Assembly (NCBI RefSeq): GCF_003254395.2
Contig: NC_037647.1
Span: 11,467,050 to 11,531,049, forward strand
Origin: Apis mellifera
Lineage: Eukaryota; Arthropoda; Insecta; Hymenoptera; Apidae
Length of the DNA: 64,000 nt
Direction of reading: 5' to 3'
The notes beneath the pieces are model-generated. The model ran no database searches, was not told the origin of the DNA, and worked only from the letters and a program-made list of their open reading frames with translations. Positions 1 to 13,680 of the stretch are shown here, one piece after another. How positions within the stretch are numbered: the stretch's first letter is position 1; each line of letters begins with the position of its first letter. The position numbers were made by a program, and so were the translations under genes.

Positions 1-1277
1 ATCATTTTACATTTCTAACGTTTGAGCCCATTCAAAAATATATTCTGGATAATTTTTTTATCGATTCTACACTCATTTACAAGAGGAAAGGATTTTTCAT
101 GTAATCAATTAAATTCAATATAGAGAATTTTTGTAAAATATAAAGAAGATGATTTTCGAGAAATAAAAGAGAGAGATGAAATTAAATATTTTAAAAAAGT
201 TAAATTATATTTCAATCATAATTCTGAGATAAAATATTAAACGACATGAACACGATAAATTTTTAAATTTCATCTGCATGAATTTTTTGAGATTATTACT
301 TTTATACTTTATAATATGTTATAGAATAATAATATAATATAATGCATATTTTATACAATAAAAAATAATAATTTATGAGAGAGAATTGTAATGGAATATG
401 CTTTTAAATTTTAACTTTTTCCTAATTTGTAGATTAACTTTTCAATTTTTAATTTAATCTACTTAGTTTGATCTATTTAGAGTTTATTTATTTAGAGTTG
501 TTCCATTTTCTAAATTATTCTTTATTTTGTATTAAAAGTACTTATAGAATTTTCTGCTTGAAACGTAAAATTATGCATGAATGCAAAAATTATTACAATT
601 CGTTCAAAGTTTCTTTATTTCATTAACTGTCATCAAGTAATTTATTGTGATTTTTAGTAGAGCAGACTATAACGACAGAGTGAAAAATAATTCGATTAAT
701 TATTCGTTTGTCAAAGAAAATCTAAATTAGAAGGGAACTACGTTAACACCCATTTCATTTATTTCTTAGAAACCTATGTTGCTCATTAGCTAATTATTGA
801 AAAACCTAAGTAATAATTGAACCTTGTCGGCTCATCAAACGGCAATTCGCACACACACACATGCACGTACACTTTATTTTCATCGATGAAAAGATTTTAA
901 TTAAAAGATACAAAGGAAAAGAATTCATAAATTACAAGTGAAACTATGCTCATTTATATTGAAATTTATTTTATAGTTAAATTTTCTTCTATTTATTATC
1001 AATCTTCAATCAAAATGAAAATTCTATTTTTTATACATATATAAATATAATATATTCATAAAATATTAATTACGATTATTTTTTTTACCATTATTTCGTA
1101 TCTTTCATTTTAATATTTTTTTAGAATTATTTTCAATGTTATCGATTCAATTCAGAATAAAGTGAGCATAAAAATTGTAAATTTGAATATAAAATTAAAT
1201 AATCGTATTTAAATCCCATCCCAACCCAAGAAGATCATACAGTGAGAAAATAGAGATAGATTAAAAATATTGAAGTC

Positions 1278-1741
1278 AACGCCATCTCCAGAATGTTGCA
1301 AATGAAACACATTCATATGATAAAAACGAACTTTACCTTTCCTACTATCATATTCTATATCTTGTCCTATTGATGAAAAACTTCTTCACGAAATCTATCA
1401 ATATTTACATTCTATATTTATATTTTTATATATCATAAAGCCTACATTATATATTTCATATATTTATAAATTCTTTTTCTATAATTTTCAGCTCTATACA
1501 TTTTTATTATATTTTATTATAAATTATAGATACATACCATATATATAAATAAATGTTTCTCCTTTTCTTTATTTTTCTCTATATTCTTTATATATTTCTA
1601 TTTAAATTACTATTAATTACAATTAATTCCTTCTTTTAATTTTATACTTTGTATAATTTTTTTATTTTAATTGTCGACGAAATACTTTGCCGATAAGTGA
1701 GAGAGTGATCTCGACAAAAATTTCTGAGATCAGCGCCATCT
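1278..1741 (-). promoter_or_regulatory. Two CTCF-like AGATGGCG sites
   Basis: Read on the minus strand, 1278-1287 gives AGATGGCGTT and 1733-1741 gives AGATGGCGC. The core matches the known insect CTCF consensus (AG-A/G-TGGCGC). The second site lies about 75 bases from a CRE palindrome. Binding is inferred from the motif only; the same core is tandemly repeated near 57 kb. Confidence 0.35.
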
Positions 1742-1813
1742 CGCGTTTGGATCGTGGAAACTCTGATTTGTTATTAGCATAGCAGAATATATGAGGAAGT
1801 ATGCAAAGTTGTG

Positions 1814-1821
1814 TGACGTCA
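1814..1821. promoter_or_regulatory. Perfect CRE palindrome (TGACGTCA)
   Basis: An exact TGACGTCA, the full CREB/ATF palindrome, lies about 740 bases upstream of the DTWD1 start. Two other exact copies occur in the window (4701-4708 and 49904-49911). The copy here could serve either strand. Function is inferred from the motif alone. Confidence 0.35.
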
Positions 1822-2558
1822 CAAACAAGATACGCAATATTGCGCAAGAAGGATAGAAAGCATCTCCCATTACTTTAAGGATACCTCATGGAATATTTAT
1901 TAACGATCAATATATCATAATTTCTAATATGTCGTAAATGCTATGTTGAAAATTAATTAATTACTTGTTTTTATCATAAAATTTCGATACTTTTACTTTT
2001 AAGCATAATAAAATTGATACGAGAAATTTGCTTAAAATTTTAATTTTAAAATACTTAACTACTAAGCTTAAAAGTTAAAGTCAAAATATTAAATTAAATA
2101 TTAAAAATAATTAATGCATTTTCCTCAAAGCAGGAAGAGATATTTTCTGTGCTCTTCGCGCAATGTTTTTATCAGTAACTTCGAATACCTCCTTGCATAT
2201 TCTGTTATGCTAATAATAAGTAAGAACTTTGGGTGTTTAAACACGAGATGGCACTAATTTCGTAATTTTTAATGTAAATTGAACAATATCATAGTGTTTG
2301 CTGGTTACCCAATGAGATATAGTATATATATTCAACAATAGATGGTGTATATTGTTTGTAATCAAAAATGAGTTTCATTTAATAATTCACTATATGTATA
2401 AATAAATGTTCAGTTATATATCATTAAATTTATTCTATGAACGTTTATATTAAGTGTCAATAATAATATCAAATACTACGTGAATTAAATTTATCCATAT
2501 TATTATTAAAATTAATTAAATTTTAAATAAATTTGTTTATATTATTATTATTAAGAAT

Positions 2559-3745
2559 ATGGCGAAAACTGATGTAATAAACGAAATCAAGAAGCTTTCA
2601 AGTTTAGAAAGAAAGCAAAAAATAATTGATAAAACACCTTTTTGTCATTTAAAAATTACTAATGCACGAATTTTGGATACAATAGAAGGCAGAGAAATAT
2701 GTAAACATTGTTGTAGGTCACGAAAATTTTTTTGTTATTCTTGTTATTTACCAGTTATTGGAGAACAGTACTTTCCAAAGATAAAGGTAATAATTTATGT
2801 AAATTATGTAAACATGAATACACGACTTTTCTTTTTTTAGTTACCTATTAAAATTGATATCATTAAACATGCACGTGAAATAGATGGAAAAAGTACTGCA
2901 ATTCATGCAGCTATACTTGCACCTGAAGATGTGAGAATTTTTACATATCCTAATTTCCCCGATATATTGGACAGAGAAGAGGTATATATGACAACAACAA
3001 CATATTTAAGATTATTTTATGTTTTTAAAATTTTTGTATAAATAATATTATCCTTTAGACTGTTTTAATTTTTCCTAGCCAAACTGGTGTATCTGTAGAT
3101 TCTTTATTCATAAAGGAGGTTAAAAAAGATAATAAAATAATTACAAATAGAATACAGAATGCATTCCCTATAAAAAGAGCTATTTTTATCGATAGTACAT
3201 GGCATCAAACAAAAGCCATTTACAAAGATCAAAGATTACGAGGTATTTTTAAAAACAAATCATATTACATATATTTGTTACATACAGAATAATATCATTT
3301 TCATTATTTTTATTCTTATTAAAAATAGAATAAAATATCTTAACAAAAATTATAATTATAAAAGATTTATATCATAAATATAATATAATAATATATATTA
3401 TTATTTACAGATTTGCATTGCGTTATTTTAAAATCAAGAATATCACAATTTTGGCGTCATCAGAAAAAAAGTCCAAGATGGTATTTAGCTACTATTGAGG
3501 CAATTCATCAATTCTTAGTAGAATTGCATACATGTGCATTTGGTATAATTCAAGGATATGCTAACACAAAAGATAGTGAGGAAAATTGTATAAATAATGC
3601 TATGCTTCGGCATACAAATGATTTAGATGAAAGATATAAAGGTCAATATGATGATCTTTTATATTTTTTTAAATATATGTACGAAAAAATTCATATTATG
3701 TATGATCATGAAAAATTATGGGCATATAAAAGACCATTAATTTAA
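2559..3745 (+). CDS. Dtwd1: DTW domain protein 1, tRNA-uridine aminocarboxypropyltransferase
   Basis: Four exons, 2559-2786, 2841-2981, 3059-3242 and 3411-3745, join in frame (phases 0, 0, 1) to 295 residues, close to the roughly 300 of human DTWD1. All introns are GT-AG; three are 54, 77 and 168 bases. Residues 48-62 hold a C-x2-C...C-x2-C cluster typical of the family. The hallmark DxTW motif is present as DSTW (168-171), preceded by the FPSQ stretch at 128-131. The last exon contains the family block running from LKSR through FWRHQ to the STIEA-like ATIEAIHQFLVE. Known DTWD1 proteins transfer the 3-amino-3-carboxypropyl group of S-adenosylmethionine to U20 of the tRNA D-loop; that activity is inferred here by homology. 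The start is the first ATG of the exon and follows a pure A/T leader. A compact housekeeping gene with no visible damage. Confidence 0.93.
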
Positions 3746-3755
3746 TTTTTATGAT

Positions 3756-3761
3756 AATAAA
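3756..3761 (+). terminator. Polyadenylation signal of DTWD1
   Basis: AATAAA begins 11 bases after the DTWD1 stop codon, predicting a 3' UTR of only about 30-40 bases. It is the nearest canonical signal; others may exist further down in the A/T-rich sequence. Confidence 0.55.
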
Positions 3762-4640
3762 ATATTTTATAAGAAAAATATATATATTAAATATCTTATA
3801 ATTTCATTAATAAAAGAAATTAATAATAATATTCGTATAATCTTTATTTTTAACCTTAAAATTAAAATTATATATAATACATATATATTTATCTTTAATT
3901 ATATTGATTATTAAATCAATTTTTTTATAGTCACTATAAAAATTAATTTTATATATTATAATAAATGAATAAATGTACATAGAATAATACATTAAGAATT
4001 GTAAATGTAAAAAATAGAATATTTATACATATATATATGTATATCATGTAAATCATGTAAAACTAAAGTATTTATAATTATATAATTTATTTTTAAGAAT
4101 CAAACAAAAAATTATATTACATGTAAAATAATATAAATAATTTTTTTAATATTATTTTAATATTTGTAATTAAAAAATTTAGATTGATTTTTTTTATCAT
4201 ATTTAATATTTAACACACTTTTTCACGTAATATTATTTGACAAACATCTTTGGTTTCATAAAAAAATATATTATTTTTTAATTAAATTCAATAAACTACA
4301 TTATAACTATATTATATTATTAATACAAATGTTCTTGTTAAACAGGTTCGTCAACTTAAAAACTTTTAGATTAAAAAAGATTTAACACTAAGAAAATTTC
4401 TTGAATAGAGGTAGGTGACCTAATAAGTATTTCCAAAGAATCAAACATCAAATTACATTATTTATTTTTGTGTTAAAGTTTCTTGAAAATTTAATAATGT
4501 GCACTATACTTATATCGAAACAAGAATAATATTCAAAAATAAAAATTTAGCTGCAAATATAGTATTATTCATCAAATCTGCAACATTTTGAATTATTTAT
4601 TATGTTTGAAAATAAACAATGAAGATAGGGAGTATGTACG
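3762..4640. other. AT-rich spacer between DTWD1 and UBALD
   Basis: Nearly pure A/T sequence with no coding potential beyond chance. A short palindrome TAGGTGACCTA lies at about 4411-4421. Nothing else recognised. Confidence 0.5.
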
Positions 4641-4943
4641 GAAAAGAGAATGCTCCCAAACACACGGGAAGCTGTACGCTGATTAGTGAATAGCTGGTAG
4701 TGACGTCATAACATCTTCGTCTCTTACGTTCCGCAACCCGCGGTGCCCGTCAGCCGTCTGCAATGAGTTTAGTTTTCAAAACAAGACTCTGCTTGCCGCT
4801 TGTAGGCTGCACTCGCATCTAAACGAAAACTTAAGGCAGACTTGAAACCTGGTGATTCGGAAGACTGTGCCTATATTAGTGTTTCGTGTGATTTTGATTT
4901 TTCTCTGATATTTTCTGCCTTTTCGGTAAAACGTGACGAAAAA
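4641..4943 (+). promoter_or_regulatory. UBALD promoter and 5' UTR
   Basis: Base composition changes sharply here: after almost a kilobase of A/T the sequence becomes mixed and CpG-containing, and stays so up to the ATG at 4944. A perfect CRE (TGACGTCA) sits at 4701-4708, and a GC-rich block with CCCGCGG follows at about 4737-4744. No TATA box is seen, consistent with a broad promoter. The transcription start is likely between about 4740 and 4840, but the exact base cannot be told from sequence. Confidence 0.5.
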
Positions 4944-7844
4944 ATGGACACCCTTCGCGAGCAGGTGATGATCAATCAGTTTGTGCTGGCTGCAGGTTGT
5001 GCCAGGGAGCAAGCGAAACAGTTGCTACAAGCGGCTCATTGGCAATTCGAAGTAAGAGAATAAGATTTCGCATCTTTTTTTCGAAAGCATTAAGAACTTC
5101 ACCATATTTATGCTCACCGCGATTCGATACTTTCTTCGTAAACAAAGCAGCGAAAATGGCCGACCGTTCAAGCGGTACTGTCGTTCGATCCGTAGTTATG
5201 TATTCACACGTGTTTAAATGAAAACACTAATTGAATTCAATCGAACGATGTTCCGTTGTTAATTGTTATGTATAATTGCATTAAAATACGTTCAATAATG
5301 ATCTAAGTGGTACAAGTTGAATAAGGGAGCATATTTATTATCATAAGGATAAAATCCATTCATAAAAATCATACGATGTTGCTAAGAGGTTTTGTTCGTT
5401 ATTATTATAATGAGCATGATCGTTCTGATCTCGGTATTAAAGTTATGATATATCACGATAGTTATAGGTTACATTTTTCTAATCTTTTCGTTTGTTTTTT
5501 AGTCACATCATTTTTTTTATCGTGACTCTATTCGATTAATCTCATTTTAGACTTGGTTTTTATTCACAAACATTATTATTACATATCGTTTAACGTGCAT
5601 GAAGTTTTAAAGGTTCAAAATAAGGTCATGTGCCTATATCATAGTTGATTTCTTCAAACCTAGTCTGTAAACGGACTTGGTCACTAACAATGAGAACAAT
5701 GCTGACATCGCGTGCAGCAATCGCGAACAATAACTATCTTTTCGGTACAACCTTTCCAAGCCTATCGATTTACGAGTTATCCGTTTGTACTGAAAGCCTC
5801 CTTCGGTTTATGGAAATTAGATTACATTTAGTCCATCTATATACTATGTGTTAGTGAGTTAACGACCTTACACGTAACGTTACGAACGAATAGAACACAA
5901 CAAAACACAACTTGTGCTTTAACTTGTATCTATTTAAGCTAGTATTAGTTTAAGAAATCAAGAATTATTTAAAAAATGAATCGAACGAAATGTTTATTTA
6001 TAAAATGATTATAAATTTTGTTAACATAAAAAGTTATTTTCCAAATATGAATTATAAAATTCGTATATTTTTGTATATAATTTTATATATATACTTGTTA
6101 CAACTTTTTTAACACAAAATATTTATATAAAATATTTCTCTTATTTCGTATCAATAGAATACGATATATCGATAAAGTTTGACTGGAATTTATACTTTAT
6201 ATATCACTATAGCGTAATATCTTATTTAACATCAATTATCTGTCATCTTTCATTCATGTTATTGTTGTACGAATTAAAATATTTAAGATTAATTCAATAA
6301 TTTCTGATAATCAGGAAAAATAATATACGATAAATTCATCATAATAAATTAAAAAAGAATAGTTTAATGGCAAATATTAAAAAAAAATATATTTTAATGT
6401 GATTTATAATATTGTGTTCAAAGTCCATGAAGTTTATATTTCTCATAATTTTTAATATGATCAATAGAAACAGATTACAGATGTTAATTAGATAAAAATT
6501 TAAAAGTATAAAAAAAGTGTACATATAAATAATAAAATTTTCTAAAATTTATATTATAAAGTGAATTAGGAAAGGAAATTATAACAAAATAAAAATATGC
6601 TTGGATGACATTTGTTTGAAAAGATACAAGTATATATTTTAACGATATAATTTCTATATCTCTTACTGATATCTGCAATTCATGAAGTTTACATAGTTTA
6701 CAAGTTTCTCAGACTTTCACATCAACCAATATAATACGGTCAAGAACCTAGCACACACTTTTAACAATTAGTATCTTATCCATAGGCATTAATTGGTCAT
6801 TTTTTTTTTGTTAAAAGTTTTTTATATTTTAAATGTTTGATTGCTAAAATTAAAACTTTAGAAATTTTATCATTAGTATTAAGAAATTTAATGACATTTC
6901 ATTTCTATATCTATAGTTTTTTTTATTCTATTTTTGGAAAGCGTTATTAGTTAAGTATTGTTTTTAAAGATATTATTTTAAAATAAAATAAAATATTAAA
7001 TTAAATTATTCAAAGTATAAATTAAAATATTAATATGTAATTGAAATAATTTTAAAATTTTTAATTTTATGTGCCTAGCATTGTAAGAAAATGCTTAAGA
7101 AAAAAAAAATAGAGAGAAAAAAGAAAACATTATTGGCATTCAAAACACGAGAGGAATGAAATTTTATCACGAAACTTTGGCAATTTATCTTGAAACCAAA
7201 TTGATCGTTAGTTGATTGCGAGATTCAATCGGTTATTTAGCACCATGTTTACTAAACGATTGCAACATGATATTAGAAGTTAAATTGTAATCTCTGGTTG
7301 TCGCTTCGAACGCGAGATTTCATAAGAATCGCAAAGGATTGCTAATATTTAATGTCATTCCGTTATTATTGTCGTTACGTCATTCCGTGAAAATAACCAT
7401 CGCATCATTTAAAATAAACATCGCCAATATCTTTACCATACACCACCCCCGTTCGTAAACATTGAAGGTACACCTGCTAATACAAAATACGTAAATCACA
7501 TAAAAAAATATATATATATATATTTGATATTGAAATAATTAGAACTATTAAAAATAAGCAATAATATATTTTGAAGAAAAGAGAGATATTAAAAATGTAA
7601 TTAAATATCTAATTAAAAATTTTTATAGATATATCCTTGATTCATATTGAATTAAATTTTAAAAAAATTAAAAGAAATAAAGTGTGAAAAAGATTGGATT
7701 ATAAACATTAAAAAAAAATATTCATCTTTTTTTTCCTATGTATTTATTAATAAGGGATAAATATATTTGTAAAAAAAAGAATACGAATCTTAAATTTTCG
7801 TAATAATCAAAACTGCATTATTTCGAGGGAAAACAGAAAAAAAA

Positions 7845-7891
<47 letters not shown>

Positions 7892-8275
7892 TAGTCTGTT
7901 CGTTGAATTCAATCTGAAAACTTTCTCTGCTCGACTGCTAATGCTTTTAACAACAGATTACGATACAGGTTCTAATGAGTACTGGTAAGTTTATATGTAT
8001 ACGCTGCAACGGTGGTACCTTTCCAGCTCTCTTTCTCTCTTTCTCTTTCCGTTTCTTTCACTATGCCATCTGTATCGATATATATATATATATATATATA
8101 CGCGTATACGTAACGTGTACACACAATAGACTTGATACTTTCATGATTATCCAATGGGATTAGTTAATAAGAATGAATTAAATAATTTATTAAAGGAATA
8201 TACTTTTTTCTCTTCTTATTTATTATAAATTTATTACAAAAAATTTGACTTTTAAAAATTGTACGATTTTTATAC

Positions 8276-8307
<32 letters not shown>

Positions 8308-11300
8308 TACGTACACATATTTGTTCTCGTCAGTCTCCGAGTATTGATTTCTGGCCTGTTGATAATACATAGTTGAAGAGTTTCATTGCTTATGCTCAAT
8401 ATTTCATATTCCACGAACAAAGCAACATCAAAACATATAGCTCGGCGATTGGCACCGCGATAACGTACACTAAGATAGGGAACTTACAATAGGTCTTAAA
8501 GAAACTTACAATAGGAATGATAAAAAGATAAAACTTGAAGAAAGGAAAATAAATTTTAAAAAGTGACAAAAATGATCCAGAGTTTACTGACCAAGAGTCA
8601 AATTCGTGCCGATTTTTCGCGAAAAAAATGAATTGATTATCATATTTATTATTAAATATTTCGTATTTGTTGTAATATATTTTTTTTCTTGTAAAGTAGA
8701 AAAAAAAAAAAAAAATTCCGATTATATTTTAAATATAAAAATCGTCAAAATAAATCGAGATAATAATATCGGGTCATGTGTATATCATTCCTTTCGTTTG
8801 CGTTTCATCCTCGAATACTGGTTAATTTTAGCATTGAACGCAAAGTGCCATTAGGATGTAATTGCATGGCGGACGCATGATGAAGCCACGCCGTTTCGAG
8901 AATAGAAATAAAACTATTGTCGCCATTATCGATACCGATCGTCAAACTGTATACTGTTTTACCATCGCAAAGATCCTTTTTAGAGGTCGGGTTTCGAAGC
9001 TTAAAGGAACGGCAAGATTACGACGATTCCATTGCAGTGACATCTGGCAAAGTCCATCTGTTCTGTTTTTGTCGCCATCAGTGTCTCTCATCGTTAACGA
9101 CTTGTGTATATGTGTATCCTTTGTTTCTCTCTCCCACGAAGGTCAAACAAAAGTGGATCTTCGTTCAATTTAGATTTATTTTCACTTTTTTTTTAACGAT
9201 ATTTATTCCAACGATATATATGATATACGTGGATTAAATTTATTATCTGCGTATTCCGACATTTTCGAGAAATTCGTGAAATTCTTCGCGCGCGTTTCAC
9301 GCGTATCGAGTACCCCACGGTATACCAAAACAATTCCAGAGATTTATCGGAAGAACGTGAAAAATTAGCACGCTACATCGGTGGCAATGTGCCATTTCTC
9401 TTTTATTCGAAAGAATGCTCAAGAGAAGGAAGTTTGTTTGCAAACCGCATGAGAACAACTTTTTAGAAATGATGCTTCCATCGAATCAATATACCTTTCA
9501 GAGAAATTTTCACTATTTGGGAAACCGTTCTATTTTTCATGATTCAGCTTTTTTTTTTTCTACATCAACTTATCGATACTTTTTCTGATACTTGTCATCT
9601 CTTTTCTTCTCTTTCGTTATGATTCTTTTTTTTTCTCGAATTCGAAATCGAAACAATTGATATTAGATGCATAAATGTGATATCAAGATGTGCAAAAAAA
9701 GAAATATACTTTTCTAGCTCGGATGACATAATAATAGTCATAATAATAGATTAAAACCTGTATGTAAACCTTACAGTTTCTTATCTCGGTAAGTTAGCAT
9801 AGAGGAGATACGTTTTATCAATATTATTTTTGTTAGGCCGATGCATATGAAATATTTAAAAAATATTATCACGTTTCTCCAGAATTTAAATATAATATAA
9901 TATTATAGTAAATTTTATTCCATCGATAATTGTTATCGAACATTCATCTTTTAAAAAATAATCTCACGCAACCGAGCCATAATTCTGAAACGATAGAAGA
10001 TAGATAAAATTTCATGTAACGAAGTTTCGTTTGACCCTAAGGTCCCCAGATATCTACGTAGATCTGGAAAACGTATATAGATTTAGAAGTAGAACCATTG
10101 CTTCTTTCAAGAATTTTTCTAGAATTTTAAATCGAACGTTTTAAATTTATCCGAAATATTATTATATATTTTACTTTTATGCTTACACTTTTCATTTTGA
10201 ACGAATCGATAATATTTACAGAAACTGTTAGCTCGTAAGTATGAAAACAACGTTGAAATTTTTTTTTTTTCTAACCTGTAACATATTTCTGGAAATAAAA
10301 AGTTTTCCCCCTAGTTTTATTTCTTTCGTTTTATTTTTTTCTCTCTCTCTCTACGTTTTGAAAATCTTTCCACAACATACGCCTCTAGGTAAACTGGAAA
10401 CTTTGAAGCGTAGGAAATCTATTTCAGGTTCTTTCTCGTTACGTGATTTGAACGTAACGTGGCCGAGAAGTGCCGGGGCACGCGGAACGATTTTGCCCAA
10501 GATTTACTTAGTTTCTGTACTCACAGATGGCGGATGAATGTCTCTTTTGCCACTCTTTCTTCGATTTCTTGTTAACCTATTTTCACATTGTATTATTATT
10601 ACAGATAATTTTTATCGCGATTTTAAAATGGTTAAAATTTGTTTGTTACTATTGATCGATTTTTAATCGAAGATATATACTATCAACATAATGTAATCAA
10701 TCAAAAGTTTTAAATTACACGTTTATTTGATGGATATTATAAGAGAATTTTTATTCGATGTTATCAATAAAGATGATGGTAAATTTTTAATAATATATTT
10801 ATACAAAAATAAAATGATTTCGAATTTAAGCGAATTTAAAATAAAAAAAAAAAGAAATCGTTTTATTATTTCTATACACATTTTATTTTCAACGAGAAAA
10901 ATACTTTTTTGTAACTTAATAAATAGAAAATACGTGTATGCACGCTCTAATTAGCTATTTAACGAGAGGAGGATAACGATAAGAATTTTTCTGATCACTT
11001 TTATAAGATATATTGTACTTTTAAACTTCCATATATACATAAGTGTAATATTATCGAATAATCAAATAATTTGACTGTTTGTTATCTTCAATACGAGTTA
11101 TTAACGCGAATATAGGTTAATATTAACTCACTGAAATTGTTCGCGATACTCATTCCTTATTTATTTCTCGATAAATAATAGATAAGATTTGTTGCTAACG
11201 ATTTATCGGTGGTATCCATTTGCGATATGGAAAAAAAAAAAGAAAGAAAATTACAAATATATACCTCGTGATCGCTGTGTATTCTTGTCTCCTCGAGGTA

Positions 11301-13634
11301 TCTAACAAAAACAAAGATACCACGGGCAACCGTTAATATTTTAGATGCATGCAAGTAGCAACACAGTAGTCGTCGTGCTACATGGTAAAAGCTGGGTTTC
11401 GAGGAAAACTTGGCGGAAAAACGGATTGAGAACTGCATAAAAAGAGTCAAATACGAAGAAATACAAGAAAAAAAGTAAACAAGGCGCGTCACGCGCGTTT
11501 TCCTTGGAATGGCAATTTTCAAAGTTTCGCGAAAACGAGTGTGTCGCGTGCACGTGAGAAACTGGTAAGGAACTGTACGTAAATTTCCGCCGCAATTAGG
11601 TCGGTTAAAAAGGTTAGGTTGGTAATACAGGTAGTCGATGATCTTGTATCGATAAGTTTGATGCAATCGAACGATACGAAAACATTGCGATCTCTCGCGA
11701 TTACGTTGTGTAGATATTTTTAATTCTATGAAGCTAGCTTATTGAATATAAAAGATACAGATTATCTGTTACAAAATTGTAATCATATCGTTTGACCGCA
11801 TCGAATTTAAAATTGATCTGTTTGTAATAATTTTGAGACTTAAAGTTAACAACTAATCGTTGTGTCACGAGAGAATATACCAAATACTGAAAAGTTTTTT
11901 AAGTACGTGTTAATATCTTTATAAATCCGACACGCAACCGGCGGCAAGCGAAATCACGTGGTGCGCATATATAGCAATACTGAAAATTATGATCACTTGT
12001 AATTAGAAATTTCATTGTTGTGAAATTAGATCTTGTATAGTGTATATATATGTAGTTTATTTTTATCATTGTTTTGATATAAAAAAATAAATATAAAGAA
12101 TTTACATATCTCTTTAATAATTATAAATTGGTATATAATTAATTCAAAAAACTTGCAGTGTAAACAAATTGTGATAACTTTTGTAAATAATACAAAGAAA
12201 AAAAATAAGAATTTATCAATTTTATATTTGAAAAATTTTTTTTTACAAATGCATAATTATTTGTCCAAAAAAAGAATTATAAAACAAAAATATATTTTTC
12301 ATAATAAATAAATTTTTGATTGGATAAAAATAACAATGGTTGAAAAAAATATTTCGTATTATTGAAATTTTGTGACAGCGCACGAAGAATTTTTGAGCAC
12401 GTGATTGAATTGTATTTCAACGCGTAATGCGATCTTGCAATAGAAACAGAACCATTATTATATTCATCTGTTGCTAGTGGTGTCATACATAATTGCGCGT
12501 ATCGATCGATTGGTGTACAGCTGTGTTAACGCTGTAAATGTAACCACACCCGCCTTAATAAATCGAATTGAAGGTCTTTTCCAAGAGCGTGCGCGCGCAG
12601 ATATATGTATACTTACATATCAAGTTAGAAATTCTAACGGAAAGAATTTGTTGTCGTTAGGTTTAAGCGTTTAAACGGTTTTTTTTTTTTTAATTGAATA
12701 TCTTTTGTGTATCTAAGCGACGAAAAAAGTGATACGATCAATTTTTTTAATATCGTTCAAAATCTAACGTACATTTGAAGTAATAAGCAATATGATTGTA
12801 ACGATATTTTTTTTTAGGTTAAATTAAGCAAAAGACATATTTAACATATTTGTAGTAATACATATTTTTTGAAATTGAAATATTTTTTCATGTGTTATTA
12901 ATTATCAGTCAGTGTATCATCAATAATTACAAACGTATGATAAGTGTATAATATGTGTCATTGGTAGAATATGTATCGCGAACGTGTTAAAGGTTATGTG
13001 ACTTATTATGCGCTGTCTGAAGATTAATGATACGATTCGTAAACGGAAACAGAATTCATTTTGAAAAACGATTGTTATGTAATCACAATACGAGCAATAT
13101 CGAAATATATTCGATTTGTTTAATCTAATAATGATTATTTTATGATTTCAGACTGCTCTTAGTATTTTCTTTCAAGAAGCTGCGATACCTCCCTGTGCAC
13201 AAGGACCTGGTACACATTTTGGTCAAGTAAGTTGATTCCTTTTTTATTTTTCGTATTATGCAGAAAAGAACCGGTTTATAAAAATGGAAAATATAGGACG
13301 TGACCATAATTCTATATGATAAAATATTCAACGTAGTTAAAAAATTTATTAAATCATTACATATATCGAATTCTAGGGATTTTTTAAATTTTATATATAT
13401 ATTTATATAATTGATTGATTATTTATGGCTATGATAATTATTGTGTACTACTAATCAATATCATATTATTAATAAACATCATATTTCATTAAAATAGCTG
13501 TTAGATTCGAGTTTTTTTTTTGTCAATAAATTAATTTAGAGAAAAATTTATCAAAACAAGTTCGATCGTTCGTTTATTCTCGTATCGACGTCTAATCGAT
13601 ACGAAACTATTTCCGCGTCAGGAGCCTCGTCGTT

Positions 13635-13680
<46 letters not shown>

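Larger units (their letters stand above)
1..2558. other. AT-rich intergenic region upstream of DTWD1
   Basis: No coding exon could be recognised on either strand; the only open frame of any size (61 codons, minus strand, 1662-1847) has no recognisable sequence. The stretch is strongly AT-rich with short homopolymers. Around 1.28 and 1.73 kb it contains two GCCATCT motifs (AGATGGCG on the minus strand), and at 1814-1821 a perfect TGACGTCA palindrome. The last 150 bases before the DTWD1 start are nearly pure A/T and probably include its 5' UTR, but no TATA box or initiator could be chosen with confidence. Confidence 0.5.
5052..13151 (+). other. UBALD intron 1 (8.1 kb)
   Basis: Begins GTAAGA right after the UBA-like exon and ends at the AG before 13152. 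It is mostly A/T-rich with patches of mixed composition. It holds a GA microsatellite, several TA tracts, and TATCGATA octamers at 6167-6174 and 8073-8080. A CAGATGGCGG motif lies at 10524-10533. The open frames inside (for example 169 codons on the minus strand at 11157-11666) show no family resemblance and were not called. Confidence 0.7.

Noticed and set aside
11157..11666. 169-codon minus-strand frame in UBALD intron 1
   Set aside because: No recognisable motif, composition typical of chance translation, no supporting splice sites.
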